Source of the DNA: Bifidobacterium breve
GTDB taxonomy: Bacteria; Actinomycetota; Actinomycetes; Mycobacteriales; Mycobacteriaceae
NCBI GenBank assembly: GCA_945882475.1
Contig: CAMCWJ010000104.1
Coordinates: forward strand, 1 to 8,592
Length of the DNA stretch: 8,592 bases
Direction of reading: 5' to 3'
Part shown: positions 5,803-8,592 of the stretch, piece after piece
Layout: each line of letters opens with the position of its first letter
Numbering within the stretch: position 1 is the stretch's first letter
Made by a program: the position numbers and the translations under genes
Notes under the pieces: generated by a model
Seen by the model: only the letters and a program-made list of their open reading frames with translations
What the model was told of the DNA's origin: nothing
Databases searched by the model: none

Positions 5803-5818
5803 TCGAACATACATTCGA
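5803..5818 (+). promoter_or_regulatory. LexA-binding SOS box (TCGAACATACATTCGA)
   Basis: The 16-bp sequence matches the mycobacterial SOS box TCGAAC-N4-GTTCGA with one mismatch (ATTCGA in the second half). It ends 35 nt before the imuA' start, the right place for LexA control of a DNA-damage-induced operon. Known LexA regulation of imuA'-imuB in mycobacteria agrees. Confidence 0.92.
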
Positions 5819-5842
5819 AAACAGTTCACGTCGATCGCAGCT

Positions 5843-5847
5843 GGAGG
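5843..5847 (+). promoter_or_regulatory. Ribosome binding site of imuA' (GGAGG)
   Basis: GGAGG ends 6 nt before ATG 5854. This, together with the SOS box lying inside the longer frame that starts at 5773, decides the start at 5854. Confidence 0.85.
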
Positions 5848-5853
5848 TGGGCG

Positions 5854-6519
5854 ATGACGGCGGCTATCGCCCTGGAGAAGGGCCAGCTTGACCGTGTTGA
5901 GCAGCTAGAACAGCTGCGTCGCCAGATGGCGGCGGTGTCCGGGAAAGTGGGCGGCCGCTGGCGTCCCGCCGAGCACGACGCTGCCGTCCTGCCGGCGTCG
6001 GAATCTTTGCTGCCGGTGCCCGAATCGCTGGCCGCACTGCTTCCGGACGGGTTGCCGAAGGGCACCGTGGCGGTGCTGTCCGGGGCCCGTTCGCTGCCGG
6101 TGGGCATGGCCGCCGCGGTCACGGCCGCCGGGGGACATGTAGCCGTGGTCGGCCTGCCCGACTTCGGACTGCTCGCCGCGGCTGAGTGGGGTGCCGATCT
6201 GAGCCGGCTCGCAGTGATCCCCGACCCGGGTGCCGACCCACTCGAGGTCGCCGCGGTGCTGATGGACGGGATGGATCTGGTGCTGCTCGGCCTGGGCGGT
6301 CGCCGGGTGCCGGCGACCCGGGCGCGCGCCGTGGTGGCCCGGGCCCGGCAGCGAGGCTGCGCCCTGCTGGTGACCGGGGGGGAGTGGCAGGGCGCGTCGA
6401 TGCGGATGGACGCGCGGGTGTGCGGCTACGAGATCACCGCGGCAGGCCGCGCCGGCGAACCGGTGGCGGGCCGTGGGCGGATCGGCGCGGTGCGGGTATC
6501 GGTCCGGGGGCGTCGGTGA
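5854..6519 (+). CDS. imuA': ImuA', RecA-like accessory protein of the DnaE2 mutasome
   Basis: ImuA' acts with ImuB and the error-prone polymerase DnaE2 in damage-induced mutagenesis. The 221-residue protein has a charged helical N-terminus (~9-30, RVEQLEQLRRQ), a linker, then a RecA-like core from about residue 58 (SLAALLPDGLPKGTVAVLSG). Where RecA has the Walker A motif GxxxxGK[T/S], this protein reads SGARSLPVGMAAA (76-88), with no Lys-Ser/Thr; the Walker B-like strand MDLVLLGLG (140-148) also lacks a clear catalytic acid. So ATP hydrolysis by the standard mechanism looks unlikely. Its stop codon overlaps the imuB start by 4 bp (GTGA at 6516-6519), giving translational coupling. An SOS box lies upstream. 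Length is close to the M. tuberculosis homologue Rv3395c. ATG 5854 was chosen by its ribosome site; a longer frame from 5773 would start upstream of the SOS box. Confidence 0.9.
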   Translation: MTAAIALEKGQLDRVEQLEQLRRQMAAVSGKVGGRWRPAEHDAAVLPASESLLPVPESLAALLPDGLPKGTVAVLSGARSLPVGMAAAVTAAGGHVAVVGLPDFGLLAAAEWGADLSRLAVIPDPGADPLEVAAVLMDGMDLVLLGLGGRRVPATRARAVVARARQRGCALLVTGGEWQGASMRMDARVCGYEITAAGRAGEPVAGRGRIGAVRVSVRGRR

Positions 6520-8063
6520 CCGCTCGGGTGTTGGCGATCTGGTGCATGGACTGGCCGGCCGTGGCCGCGGCGGCGGCGGCCGGACTGCCGCCCACCGCGC
6601 AGATCGCGGTCACCTGCGCCAACCGGGTGGTCGCCTGTTCGGCCTCGGCTCGCGATGCCGGGGTGCGGCGTGGTCTGCGCCGGCGTGCGGCGCAGGCGCG
6701 CTGCCCGCAGGTGCATGTGGTCAGCGCCGACCCGGCCCGTGACGCGCGGTTCTTCGAAGCCGTGACGGCGGCGGTGGACGAGGTGGTGCCCCGCGCCGAG
6801 GTGCTGCGGCCGGGGCTGCTGGTACTGCCGGTTCGCGGTGCGGCCCGCTACTTCGGCGCCGAGCAAGCGGTCGCCGAACGGCTGGTCGACGCCGTTGCCG
6901 CGGCCGGCGCCGAGTGTCAGGTGGGAATCGCCGACCAGCTTGCGACCGCGGTCTTCGCCGCCAGAGCGGGCCGGGTGGTGCAGCCCGGCCGTGATGCGGA
7001 CTTCCTGGCCGGCATGCCGATCAGGCAGTTGTCGTGCGAGCCCAGCCTGTGCGGTCCCGGTCGCGATGATCTCGCTGATCTGTTGTGGCGCATGGGAATC
7101 CGCACCTTCGCACAGTTCGCCGCGCTGCCCCGCACCGAGGTGGCATCCCGGTTCGGTTCGGATGCGGTGATGGCGCACCGAATGGTTCGCGGTGAGCCGG
7201 ACCGCGCACCCTCCGGGCGTGAGCTGCCGCCGGAACTCGATGCGGTGCTGCACTGCGATCCGCCGATCGACCGGGTCGATGCGGCGGCGTTCGCCGGGCG
7301 GACCTTGGCCGCCGCCCTGCATTCCAGCCTCGCGGCGGCCGGCGTCGGGTGCACCCGGCTGGCCATCTGTGCCCTCACCGCCGACGGTGCCGAACTCAGC
7401 CGGGTATGGCGGTGCGCCGAACCGCTGACCTCCGACGCCACCGCCGACCGGGTGCGCTGGCAACTCGACGGTTGGCTGACCTCCCGCCTCGGGACAGCGC
7501 AGGGGCCCCCCGGCCCGGTGACGATGCTGCGGCTGCACCCGGTCGAAGTGGTTTCAGCGGAAGCGCTGCAGTTGTCGCTGTGGGGCGGTCTCGGCACCGA
7601 TGATCGGATGCGGGCCCGGCGGGCACTGGTCCGGGTGCAGGGCCTGCTGGGCCAGGAGGCCGTGCAGGTGCCGGTGCTCAGCGGCGGCCGCGCGCCCGCC
7701 GAGCGGATCACCTTCACCCCGCTCGGTGACGAACCGCAGCCCCGCGCACCCGTCGACCGGCCCTGGCCCGCTCAGCTGCCGGAGCCATCACCGACGGTGC
7801 TCCTCGACGAACCGGTGGAACTTCTTGATGCCCAAGGCAATCCGGTACTGATCACCGATCGCCGGATGTTCACCGCCGAACCTGCCCGACTGCACGGCGC
7901 AACACGGCGGGGTGAGTTGCGGTGGTGGGCCGGGCCGTGGTCGGTGGATGAGCGGACCGCGCATGCCCAGGTGCTGCTGGCCGACTCCCACTCGGTGCCG
8001 GGCGCCGCGCTGCTGCTGTGCTACCGCGAGCACCGGTGGTATCTGGAGGGTGTCTATGAGTGA
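6516..8063 (+). CDS. imuB: ImuB, catalytically inactive Y-family polymerase homologue (mutasome adaptor)
   Basis: ImuB links DnaE2 and ImuA' to the beta sliding clamp during SOS mutagenesis. The 515-residue protein begins VLAIWCMDWPAVAAA, where active Y-family polymerases have DMDxFFA: the first metal-binding Asp is Cys10. The usual SxDE motif is also gone (GLLVLPVRGAARYFG instead), so it should not synthesise DNA. A helix-hairpin-helix-like thumb segment follows at ~184-228 (DLADLLWRMGIRTFAQFAAL). A clamp-binding motif QLSLWG sits at 352-357, and the C-terminal ~150 residues, ending RWYLEGVYE, are the protein-interaction region in the family. The GTG start overlaps the imuA' stop by 4 bp; the frame is open further upstream (to 6186), but that part lies over imuA'. 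The 3' end overlaps the convergent thioesterase gene by 10 bp. Confidence 0.94.
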   Translation: MTARVLAIWCMDWPAVAAAAAAGLPPTAQIAVTCANRVVACSASARDAGVRRGLRRRAAQARCPQVHVVSADPARDARFFEAVTAAVDEVVPRAEVLRPGLLVLPVRGAARYFGAEQAVAERLVDAVAAAGAECQVGIADQLATAVFAARAGRVVQPGRDADFLAGMPIRQLSCEPSLCGPGRDDLADLLWRMGIRTFAQFAALPRTEVASRFGSDAVMAHRMVRGEPDRAPSGRELPPELDAVLHCDPPIDRVDAAAFAGRTLAAALHSSLAAAGVGCTRLAICALTADGAELSRVWRCAEPLTSDATADRVRWQLDGWLTSRLGTAQGPPGPVTMLRLHPVEVVSAEALQLSLWGGLGTDDRMRARRALVRVQGLLGQEAVQVPVLSGGRAPAERITFTPLGDEPQPRAPVDRPWPAQLPEPSPTVLLDEPVELLDAQGNPVLITDRRMFTAEPARLHGATRRGELRWWAGPWSVDERTAHAQVLLADSHSVPGAALLLCYREHRWYLEGVYE

Positions 8064-8452
8064 GCCGGCCCCGCCTGAGCCAGCCGCTCCCGGAACCAGT
8101 CCGGCCACGGCTGCTTCAGATACGTCGCCGCGTCCACGCAGACGTGGATCATCGTCGCCTCGGCGATCACCTCGCCGTCCCGCACGATCCGGTAGCGGCT
8201 GCGCAGCGATGTGCGTCCGGGCGGTTCGATCGCGATCTCGATCACCAGTTCGTCGTCGAACCTGGCCGGCTGGCGGAACTGCAAGTCCGCAGCGGCCACC
8301 ACGAAGTCGATGCCACGCTCCGCGAACACCGCGAAGCTGCCGGCCACCTCGCGCATCGCCTCGGTGTGGGCCATGTCGATCCAGGTCAGGTAGTGGCCGT
8401 TGAACGCCCGTCCCTGCATATCGCATTCGACATAGCGGACCCGCAGGTGCAT
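8054..8452 (-). CDS. Hotdog-fold acyl-CoA thioesterase (4HBT/YbgC-like)
   Basis: The 132-residue protein (from ATG 8452-8450) has the 4-hydroxybenzoyl-CoA thioesterase pattern: RVRYVECDMQGRAFNGHYLT, with the likely catalytic Asp11, Asn18 and Tyr21, then a long helix (WIDMAHTEAMRE) and beta strands (VAAADLQFRQPARFDDELVI, SRYRIVRDGEVIAEATMIHV). It should hydrolyse an acyl-CoA thioester in the cytosol; the substrate cannot be told from sequence. I prefer ATG 8452 over GTG 8479 because family members start just before the RVRY strand and the GTG adds only nine unconserved residues; neither has a clear ribosome site. Its last 10 bp overlap the end of imuB. The divergent neighbour is another hotdog protein (HtdY-like dehydratase), so a shared role in acyl-thioester metabolism is plausible but inferred. 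Confidence 0.88.
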   Translation of the reverse strand: MHLRVRYVECDMQGRAFNGHYLTWIDMAHTEAMREVAGSFAVFAERGIDFVVAAADLQFRQPARFDDELVIEIAIEPPGRTSLRSRYRIVRDGEVIAEATMIHVCVDAATYLKQPWPDWFRERLAQAGPAHS

Positions 8453-8457
8453 ACCGA

Positions 8458-8463
8458 TAGCCT
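8458..8463 (+). promoter_or_regulatory. Candidate -10 element (TAGCCT) for the HtdY-like gene
   Basis: TAGCCT fits TANNNT and would start transcription near 8470, about 28 nt before the ATG at 8498, leaving room for the AGGAG ribosome site. On the opposite strand the same bases overlap CAGGCT (8464-8459), which stands exactly 6 nt before the thioesterase ATG. The two divergent promoters may therefore share one -10 region. Confidence 0.4.
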
Positions 8464-8487
8464 GCCTGTGAGATCCCACTCATCGCA

Positions 8488-8492
8488 AGGAG
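8488..8492 (+). promoter_or_regulatory. Ribosome binding site of the HtdY-like gene (AGGAG)
   Basis: AGGAG, within CAAGGAGACGCAATG, ends 5 nt before ATG 8498 and supports that start for the gene cut by the window edge. Confidence 0.75.
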
Positions 8493-8497
8493 ACGCA

Positions 8498-8592
8498 ATG
8501 GCACTCGACCCCTCGGCAATAGGCGCGGTGACCGAGCCCCGGACCTATCAGTGGACCGACCGCGACACCATGCTTTACGCACTCGGTGTCGG
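8498..8592 (+). CDS. htdY: MaoC-like 3-hydroxyacyl-thioester dehydratase, N-terminal 31 residues (3' end outside window)
   Basis: The frame from ATG 8498 stays open to the window edge. It reads MALDPSAIGAVTEPRTYQWT, then a DRDTMLYALGVG segment. This strongly resembles the start of M. tuberculosis Rv3389c (HtdY) as I remember it, a double-hotdog MaoC-type hydratase that hydrates or dehydrates (3R)-hydroxyacyl-thioesters. The catalytic hydratase motif lies downstream and is not visible, so activity cannot be judged. A good ribosome site (AGGAG, 5-nt spacing) precedes it. It is divergent from the thioesterase gene. In M. tuberculosis htdY also lies a few genes beyond imuB, which fits. Confidence 0.78.
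   Translation, partial: MALDPSAIGAVTEPRTYQWTDRDTMLYALGV

Noticed and set aside
5773..5853. Upstream extension of imuA' to a start at 5773
   Set aside because: It would place the SOS box and promoter inside the coding region; GGAGG before ATG 5854 is the better start.
6186..6515. Upstream extension of the imuB frame to ATG 6186
   Set aside because: The extra part overlaps imuA' and is an Arg/Gly/Pro-rich shadow; the homologous N-terminus begins at GTG 6516.
6426..7717. Minus-strand frames of 370 and 266 codons opposite imuB
   Set aside because: Antisense shadows without domain character, fully inside conserved imuB.
7788..8582. Minus-strand frame of 264 codons and plus-strand frame 7912-8403
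   Set aside because: Both overlap imuB and the thioesterase in other frames; the thioesterase frame carries the conserved hotdog motif.

Overview
This window is chromosomal DNA from a high-GC actinobacterium, almost certainly a member of the Mycobacteriaceae. The evidence is the gene set and order (C-terminal part of the anti-sigma-D factor RsdA, a convergent DUF5319 gene, guaB2, guaB3, guaA, imuA', imuB, then a MaoC-type hydratase like HtdY), strong G/C third-position bias, GTG starts, TANNNT -10 elements without clear -35 boxes, and a mycobacterial LexA/SOS box. I see no tRNA, rRNA, CRISPR array, insertion sequence or phage gene. It looks like core genome, so most of it is ordinary. The points worth attention are regulatory sites, repeats and enzyme active-site changes. 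I cannot identify the species.

Layout. Positions 1-947 (+) hold the 3' part of rsdA, whose exported tail is a Thr/Ser/Ala/Pro-rich low-complexity region built from 18-bp repeats. A short convergent gap (948-976) carries a tandem 24-bp duplication that runs into the end of the next gene. Positions 977-1381 (-) encode a DUF5319 protein that appears to be read from a leaderless transcript. The 101-bp divergent gap 1382-1482 carries promoters for both directions. Positions 1483-4166 (+) are guaB2 (IMP dehydrogenase) and guaB3 (an IMPDH paralogue without CBS domains and without the catalytic cysteine). guaA (GMP synthase) follows after about 26 bp and has its own predicted leaderless promoter. Together guaB2 and guaA make GMP from IMP through XMP. 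As I remember M. tuberculosis, choD and other genes lie between guaB3 and guaA; here they are adjacent.

The 92-bp gap 5762-5853 contains a near-perfect SOS box followed by imuA' (5854-6519) and imuB (6516-8063), whose ends overlap by 4 bp. They encode the accessory proteins of the mycobacterial DnaE2 mutasome; dnaE2 is not in the window. imuB converges on, and overlaps by 10 bp, a small hotdog-fold acyl-CoA thioesterase gene on the minus strand (8054-8452). That gene is divergent from the beginning of a MaoC/HtdY-like 3-hydroxyacyl-thioester dehydratase gene (8498 to the window edge). The two share a compact 45-bp intergenic region with overlapping candidate -10 elements.

No gene-free stretch exceeds about 100 bp.
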